Shown here: positions 31,994-43,690 of the stretch, one piece after another
Numbering within the stretch: position 1 is the stretch's first letter
Layout of the letters: the number at the start of each line of letters is the position of its first letter
NCBI GenBank assembly: GCA_022497155.1
Contig: MU385725.1
Location: 496,001-560,000, forward strand
Source: Whalleya microplaca
Lineage: Eukaryota; Ascomycota; Sordariomycetes; Xylariales; Xylariaceae
Direction: 5' to 3'
Length of the DNA: 64,000 nucleotides
Program-made: the position numbers and the translations under genes
The notes under the pieces: generated by a model
Database searches by the model: none
Seen by the model: the letters and a program-made list of their open reading frames with translations, nothing else
Told to the model about the DNA's origin: nothing

Positions 31994-32904
31994 TCAATTA
32001 GCATGCGCACGATGAGGGAGTACTATATATATCTGGCTTACCATGGCGGATTGTGGCACTTGCGTTGCTGTCGTACTCATCTTGACCCTATCAACATGAT
32101 TGCCACACCAAAATCGGCCAGTGGTGCGTTTTAAAATTTCGTCCACGACCAATGTAGCATACTCCCTCGCTTCCATCCTGGGCATTCCATCGTGTCCCTG
32201 AGCCCTGCTAGCAATGGTGTCTTCGATGCTCTTGTATAGTGACTGTTCCGGGAGCTTGAAATCGCCAAAGTACGTCTGGCCCCTCGTCTGGACCGCGCCT
32301 GTAATAACTTCAAGCACATCGACACCAAAGGGAGCAAATTCAAGTCGTAGGGTCTCTGCTACAATCTCTGTGGACCTCTTAGATGCCGAATATGTTCCTT
32401 TGAGATCCATGTCAGTTGTTGAAAGAATATCGATGGAGCACCAAAAATGGCAAAGGCTGACCTACCCATGTATGGGATGTTAAGGTATCCAGAGATTGAG
32501 GTAATATACACCATCATACCCTTAGCCTTAATGAGCAAAGGTGCAAAGGCTTTAGTAAGAGCAATAGGACCTATGAAGTTGATCTCAAACAAATTCCTGA
32601 CCGTATCGAGGTCCTCGTCTAGGATGGGCATGAAATGGTTGCGTCCTGCATTACTAATAAGATAATTCAAAGTACCACCTGTCTGCTTGGTGACTGCTTC
32701 GACAGCAGCTTTGATGTCGGCTGACTTGACTACATCAAGTGTAAGTAATGTTACGTTGGACAGGCCGTCAAGACTGGTCATTTTTGAGGGGTCACGAGCT
32801 GTAGCGAAAACGTGGAATCCGCGCTGTTGGAAGGTGAGGGCCAATGCGGAGCCAATACCGCCATCGCTGCAGCCTGTAATGAGGACGGTCTCTACTGGGG
32901 ACAT
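31994..32904 (-). CDS. short-chain dehydrogenase/reductase, AYR1-like
   Basis: NAD(P)H-dependent oxidoreductase of the classical SDR family, closest in feel to 1-acyldihydroxyacetone-phosphate reductase (Ayr1) and related fungal reductases. Two exons, 32904-32466 and 32397-31994, give 280 residues. The intron (GTAGGT...CAAAG) joins NIPYMG to TYSASKRS. Motifs: cofactor site LITGCSDGGIGSALA, LDVVKSADI, NAGRN, catalytic Ser in TSISGYL and YSASK (YxxxK). FATARDPSKM after the second beta strand suggests NADP(H) preference. The C-terminus is longer and less conserved than in Ayr1. There is no neighbour in an obvious shared pathway. Confidence 0.9.
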
Positions 32905-33329
32905 GATGAGAGCGCAAATACAGAGACAATAGAGGTTTAAATAAGGGATGTAAAAATGAAGAATAAAAATTGATCAATTGGAGATATCGGTACAATATAC
33001 AGATGTGCCCCTCGGAAGTAAGGGATATACTGCAACCCTTGTTAGCTGTCGGATACTTACCTAGCAGCCTTCTTATAACAGCTGTATATGCGGATTCTAA
33101 TGTGTTAACCTACATATAACAACTAAGTAGCTTTACCTAAACAGGCAACTGCTATCGGAGAATGAAATAATATATTTAAAGAAGTAGAATTTGTCTATTA
33201 TCATTGCAGGTTTTGCTATAATCTGGTAGCAATGTCTCTTATATCAATGTGGCTATATTTATAACTCGCCAGATCACAGCGTCATCCCGTGATAAATATC
33301 GAGAGCCCTCCGCTGGCGAGATTTCAAGA

Positions 33330-33570
33330 TGTTACAACCACCCATTCCTGAATATCCCCGCAACCAGCTACCACGTGATTTATGGTCGCCAAGAGGAGTA
33401 GCGGCTTGGCGGCCAAGTCCCATTTACTAGGAAGCTATTCAGATATAAAAGGCTGTATTTCGCCGTCCCTTAGATAGTCTCTCTTTGCTAGCCAGCGATC
33501 AATCTAAGTATTTTACCTTTCACGCCCTCTGTTATCTCAAATCAAGACCTGTGGTAACGGCTTCGTTACA
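33330..33570 (-). mobile_element. solo LTR, family 1, copy C (241 bp)
   Basis: Inverted relative to copies A and B: it starts TGTTACAACCACCC and ends CTTCGTTACA on the plus strand. A perfect 5-bp duplication CAAGA flanks it (33325-33329 and 33571-33575). It has one copy of the internal hairpin unit that is doubled in copy B. Confidence 0.9.
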
Positions 33571-33776
33571 CAAGACCGATACAGGCTTCTGGTGCTTGAT
33601 ACAGTGGTCGGCACAACCTCAGGCATAGAAGTCATCATGAGGTAGCAATCGTAGTTGCAATCTAATGACTCGCTGTAGGTGTTGTGCTATATGATGGAGA
33701 AGCGATGTTGTTGTTCGGCACCTATGGCTAGGCTCGAGGATTTCCATTACAGGCTTGCTTGAACAGGTTATTGCCC

Positions 33777-34171
33777 TCAGGTCCTCTCTACAGAAGGGCC
33801 CGAGTCAGGGTACGCGATCGGGATCCCCTCTCGCAGCGCCTGTTGGGTAGTACAGCCTTCACTAACATCTCCCATATTCGCCACGAATAGCTCCGGAAAG
33901 CCGGCGCCCGCAGGCGCCAGCGCTCGTCGGTCAACGGCGTTCGTTCGCTTCTTCTTCCCTGGGATGACCGTGATCGGTGCGCAGTTTTGGTAATATTCCG
34001 CTTCGTCGCCAAGACGGGGCTACCATGTCCAGCTGAAGGTGTAATCCCCTGGGGCAATGCCCTCTGGAATCTGGAACGTGTACTTTTCCGTGTTCGGGCC
34101 GTCGAGTTTCCCCTTTTGGTTCCTGGCTGGGCAACCACCTTCTACCGAGTGGATGAGCATCCACTTGGATC
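33777..34171 (-). pseudogene. AA11-like LPMO, C-terminal fragment with stop
   Basis: One minus-strand frame reads KWMLIHSVEGGCPARNQKG, then YTFQIPEGIAPGDYTFSWTW, a TAG at 34020-34022, then EYYQNCAPITV and a Gly/Cys-containing tail GCTTQQALREG ending at a TGA at 33777. The order (KWxxIHSxxGGCPA, TIPxxxxxGxYTxxWTW, YMNCAPxTV) is that of fungal copper-dependent AA11-type lytic polysaccharide monooxygenases. The N-terminal copper-binding His, signal peptide and first half are missing. A 3' splice-like TTTCAG sits at 34172-34177, so an upstream exon once existed. The nearby solo LTR (33330-33570) is outside the fragment. Confidence 0.7.
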
Positions 34172-35378
34172 CTGAAATTACATAAAATGAAAATGAAAGA
34201 GGGAACCTAAAACTAAGGTCAAAAGTCTATAGTCTAAAAGTATAAGTGATTTATGTAAGTGTTCTTAATTAAAGTTCATAGTTCTGAGCTGTATTTGCAT
34301 AACGATGTTCAGCTTTAAAGATCTCAACGTTAGATAAGATCTTTACTAAGCTGTCAAAGCCAGACGTACAAGGGAAACAAGGACTATAAGGTAATTATCC
34401 ACATGATTTTACCTTGTCTTCACGAAGAATGATGGCATATTCCACATGTGGCTAAGTATTTTGGGAGGAACAGAAAGTTAACAGATTCAATTAAACTTTG
34501 GTGTCTAGAAGATGTTACTATGCTTTATCTATATAGCACTGCTAGTAGGAATGGCTTTTCATTGTTGGGTGTACTATATCAGATTAATATTAATATAAGT
34601 ATGTGAATAGCGATGATGGTTGAAAAGGGGGCACTTGTCTTAACAATACGATAGGGTCTGATCTACTCTATGACCATATATGAGTAGCCTACATTAAAAC
34701 ACGCCCATCATGCTATAATATAGCTTTTACGAGGTATTCCTAATCTCAAGATTCCTCAAATTGTGTCTAGGTGCCTCAGGCACCACGGCCACCGGGCACC
34801 TTATTGCTTTGATCAGACTTTTACGGACTCATATTTGCTTCCCTCCTCTCATTAAAAGATTCAAAACTAGGAAGCTCATAGGCTGCAAATCATCTGTATC
34901 ACCTCGGAGGGCTTGGATCGCGGCACGTTGTTCAGCCGCTGGCAGCTATGTCCTTGGAACTATGTACCATTCGAGTTTAATATACCAGCTATTCACACAT
35001 TGAACCCCCTATCAACAAGCAGAAACTAGGTAGGAATTAGTCAAAATATCTACTAATAACAAGCCTAAGACTTTCCGAAGAGAAACTATAAAGGACTAGG
35101 CATGGATGAATGATGCAGCATACAAAAGAGAATATCAAGTAATACAAGGATGGGTCTTAACGTATGGAATTAGGGTATATATATATATAAAATGATCCCA
35201 CGATATGATAAACGAAGTTTACGAATAGGACCAATAACCGCCACCACCAACCAAAACCCGTAGTCAAAACGCCGATGACCTATGCAATAACACCACGGGG
35301 CCTTATGGCCCCTCTCTAATAATATGCCAGCTTTTATCGTGAATTTCTTAGCTCGTCGGCCGAGTACTGTCCAAGGAG
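34172..35378. other. intergenic, 1.2 kb, AT-rich
   Basis: No upstream exon of the LPMO fragment could be recognised. The rest shows no gene; a short (TA)n run lies near 35178-35190. Confidence 0.5.
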
Positions 35379-36999
35379 CTAGTGGGCAACGCCGTCGCTG
35401 TTCTTGCCCACCGTACTTGGGCTTTCGAAGCTGCTGTCATCGTCTCCGAGTTTCCTCCTCGGCTCGGCGTCCTCGTCGTCGCTCATCAGGCCCTCTAACT
35501 CGAATTCCTGGGCGTCGCTGACCGGTACGTTTCCGTTCAATCGCGGTCCTAGCCTGCCGTTTTCGAGCCCCTTATTGGGGAGCGCGGGGATGGCATTGCG
35601 GTCGTAGACGTTGATGAGGATGTTGACGAAGAGGAACACCAGGAAGGCGAGCGAGTACAGGATCAAGATGTAAGCAACGTGGTCCATGCCCGAACCGGCA
35701 ACTAGGAGCATCTGCTCCTCCGTGGCACCCATAAACAAGAATCCGGAAGCGTAGAGCAACTATAACGCGTTAGCGGATACGTGTATTTCAAGGGACCTAG
35801 ACTTGGGAAACCTACGAAGACAGGGACGTATTGGAAGCTATTTGATTGACGGCCGTCCTCGGAAATCCCAGTACGATCCCGAACCACAAAGGAAACTTCA
35901 ATGATACGGGTGACACCGGCAGCCATGAGTGTGTATCCGAACATCTTGTGTGTTTCAGCACTGATCATCAATTCTTGAGGATGGGCGCTCATGGCCCAGC
36001 CCGTGATCAGAAGGACGAATCCAGGGATAAAGTTGCGCTGAGGGCGGCCATCTCGGTCCTTGCTGAGCCAAACACCAGCCAAGCCGGCAGCCCACCAAAC
36101 GATGCCCATAGTCGTATGCTGCCAGTCGTTCTTGACCCACGCAGTGCCCCATCGGTGTTCGGTAAAGGTGTTGACACATCCCCAGGCGGCGATGACGGCA
36201 CTATCGAAGAATTCCTGAGACCGGCCGGTACGCTTGAGCCATAGCTGCCCAACAAGCAACAGGATAGTCAAGATAGTGCCGTAAGCAATGAAGGCACTGC
36301 CCATTATGAAGTGGGCCAGACATTGTCCAAGATGGTCGCCCTGGCAGAAACCGAGAGCGGTGATACCACCAAACAACATCTGAGTCCAAGAAAGCACGGG
36401 CAATGCTTTACCGATAATGCCGTGTCCCAACTTCACAAAACGTCTAATCTTTCCGTTTATACCCTTCTCGAGGTGCAACTTGAGGTAGATACCCATGAGG
36501 ATTTGGGCAAACAGTAGCAAAGACAGCGGCGTTGCGAACTTCGAGTGGACGTTCGAGTGCAAAAATTCGCGGCCGCTGTGCATGTGACCAAGAGCATGTC
36601 CGAGGATTGCTAGGGCGGTGCCGGCGACCTGGACGGGGACATGCCATCGGCTTTTTACGATCTAGAGTGCACAGTTGATCAGCATGCCGGCCTACCAGTG
36701 TAAGTCAACACACATACCCCGAGAACCATCCCTAGGGGGAAGATGACGCCCCAGGCGGCCATCTGGACGAAGATATGAACCCATAGTGTCGCGTCCTATA
36801 TGAACATCAGTTTCCGGGTCATCCGCAGCAGCAGAACTGGACCTTCCCGTCAGTGACGGGGCAGACGTACAAGAGGCTCAGCCGAGACGGCCTGGCCCTC
36901 CGGAATGTGCGAAGAATCGTGATCGTGAGCGGAAGCCATGGGTAACGCAGCAAGAGCCAGCAAGAAGGTGAAAGAGGACAGAAGAGGCATATCGGCCAT
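35379..36999 (-). CDS. YTP1-like polytopic membrane protein
   Basis: Four exons on the minus strand, 36999-36871, 36795-36718, 36661-35816 and 35759-35379, encode 477 residues; all junctions are phase 0 with GT-AG ends. The protein starts with a signal/anchor (LLSSFTFLLALAALPMASA) and a His/Asp patch (HDHDSSH). It continues with DATLWVHIFVQMAAWGVIF and HALGHMHSGREFLHSNVH (His-rich, typical of cytochrome b561/YTP1-type proteins), several membrane helices, GWAMSAHPQELMISAETHKMFG and a cytosolic acidic tail (LEGLMSDDEDAEPRRK). It resembles the fungal Ytp1 family, whose biochemical role is unproven. The conserved histidines would allow heme binding, an inference only. A second ATG at 36990 is a possible start. 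Confidence 0.87.
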
Positions 37000-38694
37000 C
37001 CTCGCTCGTCCACCAGATATCGGTTTCATCATGATTCGATTCGTACGATGCTGGCAGGCCAGGTCCCGGAACAGGTCTAGATTGGGGAAGACCCCTGAGG
37101 CGAAGCGTCGCAGGACAGCGGGGCGCCAACAGATTAGACGTTCCGAAATGACGAGATACGACAAATCAGAGATCGGGAATTATAAGTAGAGCATGTCAAT
37201 TGTCTGTTTCCTCTGTCCTCTGTCGAGGTGTTGGACTTGCAGACGTTATTACGGTGGGCGTCAAGGGCGTTGCTGTCTAGGATCTACAGAGGGGAGAAAG
37301 AAAAGACTGGGGAGGATTTGCAGCGATTGCTGACAGGTTTACAGATGGATATGATCGCGACACGATTCGGCGTTACGTACCTACACCCACCGGCTAGCGT
37401 AATCCGTCGGTAATCGGCATCTAGCTTTTTATGCAGGCACAAGTCTGCCGTGGATAATCCTCGGCCAAGTTGAAATTGTATCTTCGTGATTGGCCAGCAG
37501 ACACTCTAGGAATGCTTGTGCTATTATTGGCCTCTGAATACGAACTAGGGACCTACTAGTTGTTATGCTAGTTGTTATATCAGTTGTTATATCAGTTGTT
37601 GCTCAGCTAATAAAGTGAGTTGGCTTGATTCCTAACAGTGCCAAGTATCAGCATTCGCGTTGTTAGCCCCTTTCTACCAGTATCCAACGGCTTGTGCTCA
37701 TGTGGGAGTCGGTTTGACGATTCTAGCATGGGCCGATGCAACGCCTGATAAAGAGTAGTCAGGTGTGCGGCTTGCCGAATAAACTCAATGAAAGTTCTAA
37801 GGGAGTTTTGATAGGATAATAGGGATGATAGCTATGGCGCAGTTCTCCCACCTATTTGCGACTAGAGTCGAAATGGACATACATAGCACTCAAGCTTGTG
37901 AGGCATATCACATTCCAGCAAACAAGATAGTCACTAACCAGTGTCGTGGTTGGGAGCCCATAGCATACCTTTGCTGGCAGGACTTATTGAAGTATGAGCT
38001 TTCAATCGCACTTGATAGCCAGCATTGTTTAACTAATGCTAGGATCCGTCATTGATTCACGAGAAACAATCTAGATCGGGTATAAGGTTCTTCTATCAGA
38101 GGTATCTCGAAACTCGTCAGCCTTTGTCAGATGTGCTTTCTGCAGCGCAGTAGACCTCTTATTATATTCATGAGGCCTGGGACAAGATCTTCGTCGTCAA
38201 TTGTTTCTTTCACGGGAGTGCCCGCTACGAACAAGAGAAGAGACCCATAGCCAGTGGTGGAGAAAGACGATGCAATGTCTACAAATATAGATATTGGACA
38301 ATCTAGAAGCACTTCGTCCAGGTGAACTTCTTCATTGGTGACCGTGAAGTCATCAAGAGAGTCAAAAATTGCCGGATTGGGTACTGTGAAGTGATCAGAT
38401 TCAAGATGTCTTTGTAAACTAGGTCTGGTCAAGATCAGCTGAGCAGCTGCGGCTTTGTCTCAAGCCTGAAGGAAACACAGTCCTTTACTTATGTGACGCC
38501 CTTTGACAGCCTTGTCATTGCTTCCCCTATATGATCTAATAGGGAATATGGTGGTTGTATGGGTTTCTTTGCTATCCACAGAGGTCCAACAAGTCCGAAG
38601 CTTCAGTTCGGCATAGCAGCCAAGCCAACTACACCCCTTAGACTTACTAATAGCCGAACCCGAAGCTAAGGACCTCTTCAACTGTCAGATCATC
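37000..38694. other. intergenic, 1.7 kb
   Basis: Contains a short tandem repeat of TAGTTGTTAT/CAGTTGTTAT units at about 37557-37605. A 101-codon minus-strand ORF at 38127-38432 (ATG) has no recognisable domain; I leave it uncalled. Confidence 0.4.
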
Positions 38695-39570
38695 ATGATT
38701 TCCCTAATCTCCAGCCTCTCCCTCCTCGCCACCGTGGCCCTCGCCGCGACAAACTTCGAGGGAAACATCGCCTCCGGCCTCCAGGTAGGCAGCTTCCAGT
38801 ACCTAGGTTGCGCGGACGAGGTTCCAGGAAGATCGCTGTGAGTTGCATCCTCTCCAGTCCCTCAAGTAGCATCTGACTTAACATCCGAGTTACCTAGTGT
38901 GGGGCTCAGCTACTCGGACGACTGGATGACGATCGAGAACTGCCAGTCGTTCTGCCTGAAGAACAACTACCCGCTGTCGGGGGTGGAGTACGGGCGGGAG
39001 TGCTACTGCGGCAAGACGATCGCGGCGCCATCGGAGCTGGGCAAGCCGGGCTGCACGATGGCGTGCCACGGGAACGGCGCCCAGCTGTGCGGCGGCGTCG
39101 CGCGCGTGTCCATCTTCAACGCCACCGACTTCGTCGCGCCCGCCCCGCCCAGGGTCGCCGGCAACGGCTGGCAGTACCAGTCGTGCTACATGGAGCCCAT
39201 GGGCGTGCGCGCCCTGTCCACCCTCGTCCGCGCCGACGATAAGATGACCGTCGATATGTGCACTCAGGAATGCGCTGACGCTATGTACGCCTACGCCGGC
39301 CTCGAGTACGGCCGCGAGTGCTGGTGCGGCGCCCAGCCCGCCCCGGACTTGGAGGACGCGAGTGATCCCAGCTGCGCCATGCAGTGCGATATACCCTGTG
39401 GCGGTAACGGCAAGCAGATCTGCGGCGGGCGTGGTGCCATAACGATTTACAGGAATAACGGACCGGGGAAGAGAGATATCCTATCTCAAGCGCATATGCA
39501 TATCGACATGATGCGCGCAAGGAAGGGTAGGTTCTTCAAGGTCCGTAAGGAGAAGGCTGGAGAGCAATAA
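38695..39570 (+). CDS. secreted protein with two WSC domains
   Basis: Two exons, 38695-38837 and 38898-39570, encode 271 residues. The intron (GTGAGT...CCTAG) completes RSLVGLSYSDDWMTIENC. A signal peptide (LISSLSLLATVALAA) precedes two Cys-rich WSC domains, each about 90 residues. The first spans FQYLGCADE, VEYGRECYCG and GNGAQLCGG; the second spans WQYQSCYME, LEYGRECWCG and GNGKQICGG. WSC domains bind wall carbohydrate and occur in stress sensors and copper-radical oxidases. There is no transmembrane segment or catalytic domain, so this is probably a secreted or wall-bound lectin-like protein. The basic tail (RARKGRFFKVRKEKAG) is unusual. Confidence 0.9.
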
Positions 39571-41715
39571 CGATATTAGCGATCATACAGGTATTCTCTT
39601 GGGGGATTTATTTGGCTTGGTGATAGGTTTATCGTATGCTTCTTGGTGAATGTTGGACCTTGGATGTGGTATTCAGATTGGTTAGGCCTTTAGTCTTTGA
39701 CTATTTCCTTTATACGGTTCTATGGTACATTAGCGACAGGAATATCATTTTAGTATATATATTTTCAAGATGTCAATATAACCCATATTCACAGACGTAC
39801 TAGCCCCTATTGCACGGCAAAACAGTCTCATCCTTACCTACGAACCAAAACCAACATTCTTTTCGCCTAACTCTTCAGTGTGCTTGTGAGACGATACCAG
39901 TTATATATATATATACCAATTATAGACTTGCCTATCACTTCAAAACTATTTATGTGGCAAAAGCGATACCGCTATTACCGTTCAGATAATAGCGCCTTAT
40001 ATACTCTGTGACAATTTAGTAAACCCCGTCAATTGGTCATCGTATGCAAGGTGCCGTGGAATCCGCAAGCGTTGTTCTTCGTTTGCTTGTGCTACAGCAC
40101 AAGTTGTTCTTTGCCCCTCACAAAGTAATCAGCATTCAACTCATATGTCTTATTTGCTACAAAGGCTAATGAGGACTCTGGCTCTGGACCATTCACAGAA
40201 AGAATATCATAAAATATCAAAATATTGGAGATCTCAAGCTGATAGGAGAGTTCAGTAAAAAGAGCTGGATTGGACTCGAGTGGAATCCATTGTTTCCGTA
40301 ATGTATAGTATCACAGTTACAGTGCGTGCAATGATCATTTAGGTGCTGCCGTGATCACTCTAGTAAAATTGTGTAAAGTTCTAAGATCTAAAAGATCTTC
40401 TAGTTGCCTAGAAGATCTCTTTTAAGCCTATTATCGTGACATATAGTAAAGAGAGTACTGCTGTACGATCTATGTTTTCTGTCACCAAGTATGTATGTAT
40501 CGAGGATGGCCTTTGGAGGCTGATGTATAATAATCATATTGTCAATAGGCAATGTATGATAAAATCATTAGCTTAGGAAATGATCCCAAGTACTACAATT
40601 ATGATATGTCCAGCAATAAGACAATATATTAGCATATCTCCCCCAGAAGCCTCCAAACAATCCACATGAAAGCTGCACACAACGTATAAATATCCAAATA
40701 TATGCATATCATAAATCCTGAACAACGCACAAGAGCCTACTTATGCCAGGCGTTAGTGTAAGAAGGCACCTACATATAAGATATTAGTCCAAGTCATTTT
40801 CAGCGAAGTAGCTGAATGTCGAATACCGCAATCCACCGGTAATGCTAAGCTGGTTGCCGCGAGCTAACCGGTGGCCGACATGGTAACTTCGCTTTTTGGC
40901 TTTTGTGTTGTTCTCTACCCCGACGTTCGGCGTTCGATTCCATGAAAGTCAATGAGAGTACGATGAAGTAAAAGAATTTTTTCTCTTTTGTGTCTGAAGA
41001 CTATTAGAACTACCACTGAATGGAATTTATATCCTATGTATGAGACTTTTCGGGTTATACACAATTTCTGTGTCCCTAGTTGGGATTGAAACTTCATCCA
41101 CTGGCTAATTATGTCATCTTCAATAAGGTGAGGTCTAGTGTGTCTTGACGATTATGTCGTCGTTTGTACACAAAATTGATACAAACCCCTACCGACCTTT
41201 CTCTCTAGAAAGGCGATCATCAAAGCTCGCTTTATGTCCTAGATCTTTTGCTTAATATTTTATACGAACTGAGTTATAACCTGGATCAAGGATATAAGGA
41301 CATTTGCTATAATATTACATTGAACAATTTGCTGTATATGAAATCTCTTCGGACCTATACAAACACCAAGTCCGCTGCAGAACCTTGATCATTGTCACGG
41401 AGCTCGAAACACTTTGGCCATACATCAGAACAACATGCAATTCATGAGGCAAGTTCACAGTTCATGCACCAATCCAAAGGATGAACACTCCAAGCCAAGC
41501 AACGTAGCAATTCCAAGCAAAATCAATTCTACAACCGAAGGTATCGTCAAGTAACCTAATGCACGCTTTTCCCAAGGTATCATAACTCCACTCAACAATC
41601 AACCAGATAAATACACCAGCACAGCCCTCCTCACCACGATCCAACAACAACAACAACAGCAACCAGCAGAAGACGAAAGCCAGTCCGCGCAGCACAGCCT
41701 CTCGCCGCCACCTCA
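39571..41715. other. gene-poor stretch, 2.1 kb
   Basis: No gene recognised. At about 40803-40895 a short imperfect foldback has CAGCGAAGTAGC at its left arm and CTTCGCT at its right, with a matched ATGTCG/CGACAT and CACCGGT pair inside. It may be a tiny MITE, but ends and duplication are unclear. Confidence 0.4.
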
Positions 41716-42419
41716 TCATTTACTCTCGTTCCGCTTCATGTCCAAGCAGATGCACATAGCCGCAATAATGGCCATGTCGACGTTCGGCGCGACGGCGACC
41801 TCGTACGTCTGCTGGCCGCCCAGCATCTCGCGCAGGTTCCAGCGGTTGCGGTAGATGGTGGCGACGGCCTGGCCCGAGGCCTCGTCGACGATCGACGCGC
41901 TCGTGTCCGTCCAGTCGCCCTTCATCACCAGCGTCTCCTGCTTGCCGGAGGCCGGGGAGACGAACGTGCCTATGAATTTTGAGCCGCCCACTACACACCA
42001 CCAATACCATTAGTCAGCGACCGGCTTCTCTCTACACGTACGGACACAGGTATGTATGTATGTAGGTAGGTATCAGGGTGGTTGGTGGGCTTACGTTTAA
42101 ACCGACTCCGACACGCAAAAACCTCCCTCCCCTCGCCGTCCTCGGCGTAGAACGTCGCGTGCAGCTGCAGGTGCCTCTTGCGGACGCAGAACAGGAAGCG
42201 CCCCTGCGCGTCCGACACGTTCATGCGCTTGGACAGCGACAGCGCCTCGCCCGCCACGTGCAGCACGGGCTGCTTGCTGGCGTTCGCCAGACACACGTCG
42301 AAGCTGTTGCCGGATAGCGACATCACTTTCTCCTTCATGACCAGCGTCTCGCTCTGCTGCGCCATCAGCGGCGTGAAGAGGCCTAGGGGCCGGGGGAAGG
42401 GGGGGAGTGGCGATGGCAT
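41716..42419 (-). CDS. LURP-one-related (LOR, Tubby-like fold) protein
   Basis: Two exons on the minus strand, 42419-42095 and 41990-41716, give 199 residues. The intron (GTAAGC...TGTGTAG) joins CRSRFK to LGGSKFIGTFVSP. Features of the LOR fold: SETLVMKEKVMSLSGNSFDV, KRHLQLHATFYAEDGEGRE, ETLVMKGDWTDTSASIVDE, ATIYRNRWNLREMLGGQQTY and the C-terminal helix VAPNVDMAIIAAMCICLDM, the hydrophobic core helix of Tubby-like barrels. Such proteins are phospholipid-scramblase/Tubby relatives and plant members are defence-linked; fungal roles are unknown. A nearer ATG (LMAQQSETL) is an alternative start. Confidence 0.87.
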
Positions 42420-43690
42420 GGTGGGTGGGTGGGTGGGTAGGTAGGTAGGTGAGGGTCAGATGGGGTGTCTGGAGGCTGATCTGGTGATGGTTGAGGTTAG
42501 GTAGGTAGGTGAATGATGGCGTAGTTCACGGGAGTTGGAGTATGTCCTAGGTAATCAGATATAGATGGTGGTGTTTAGGAAAAATCCAGCATATAGGGTC
42601 CTTCGTGTATTTATGTGAGGTATGAGTATCTAAATAGGCAGGTAGCTAGTTTTACCGCCTCATGACCAGCTGCACGACGGGCAGCCTCAGCTAATATCAA
42701 ACCAACCCTACGCGCTGCGGTTATTTCAGTGGGCATGTATCTTATCGAACGGGCCAAATTGTAGTCGCTCCTGCCTGCTGCGGATTGCGACTATCGTGCT
42801 GAGCCACTCATCCTTCCAATGTGGCGACACTTGGCACCCGTACAATCCACACACGCAAGCGAGCAATGTTATGTCATCTGGCAGATAAGGGGTTGTCTAG
42901 GGTTTCTTCAGCTTGGTGCTTGGTCTCCGGAATATACCTATTGGATGTACTACCACGTTGAGGGCTGAGATGTTGTGGCTGTTGAATCGTTGCCTCTCAT
43001 TGAAGTGGCAGTGGAAGCATGCAATGATATGTCATGGTAGCTAGGAACGTTTTGAACATTGAACTCATGGAGCTAATACACGTACCTAGTGATACTAGAC
43101 AATAATAACCGACGTTACTCGTGCCATGATTACAAGGAATTATGTCTTTGGCCTATGCCACGACACTGCAACAGCATTATGCTTCAGACAGGAGTTTCCT
43201 CTTCGTTTGAAACGAGAAAGCTAGCGCATCATCATTGCTCACATTACACATTCACAGACAGACAACTAATTTAGGTCAGCTAAATCTAACGGGGACTAGC
43301 TAGCTCGTGGTAGATAACAGTATAGTAAGGTGGCCCCTCAGGATTGACCTTTATTGATATTCGTGAGCCAGGGGCTGGTCGACTTATGCCATGTTAGCGA
43401 TATCCTGCTGTTGTCTTACAGACTCTAGGTCATTTTCGGCTTTACATCGACTAGATCTTTCAACTTACGCGGTTAGGTGATCAGGAGAGTAAATGAGCCC
43501 GATGTGCTAATACGCGAGCAAGTCATCCCGGAAACTGCATGATCGCACATGGGCAGTCGACACACTTTATATCGAATTACTCAATGTTACGACTAAGCAA
43601 TGCAATAGAGTACGTATGGTCTGTTCATAGCTCATTCATCTCCGTCGCGGCATCTACAACGCCAGTCAGCATCTCGCGGCTCGCCTGCTC
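42420..43690. other. intergenic, 1.3 kb
   Basis: GGGT/GGTA microsatellites at about 42420-42455 and around 42500 lie just upstream of the LOR gene. No gene seen in the rest. Confidence 0.5.
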
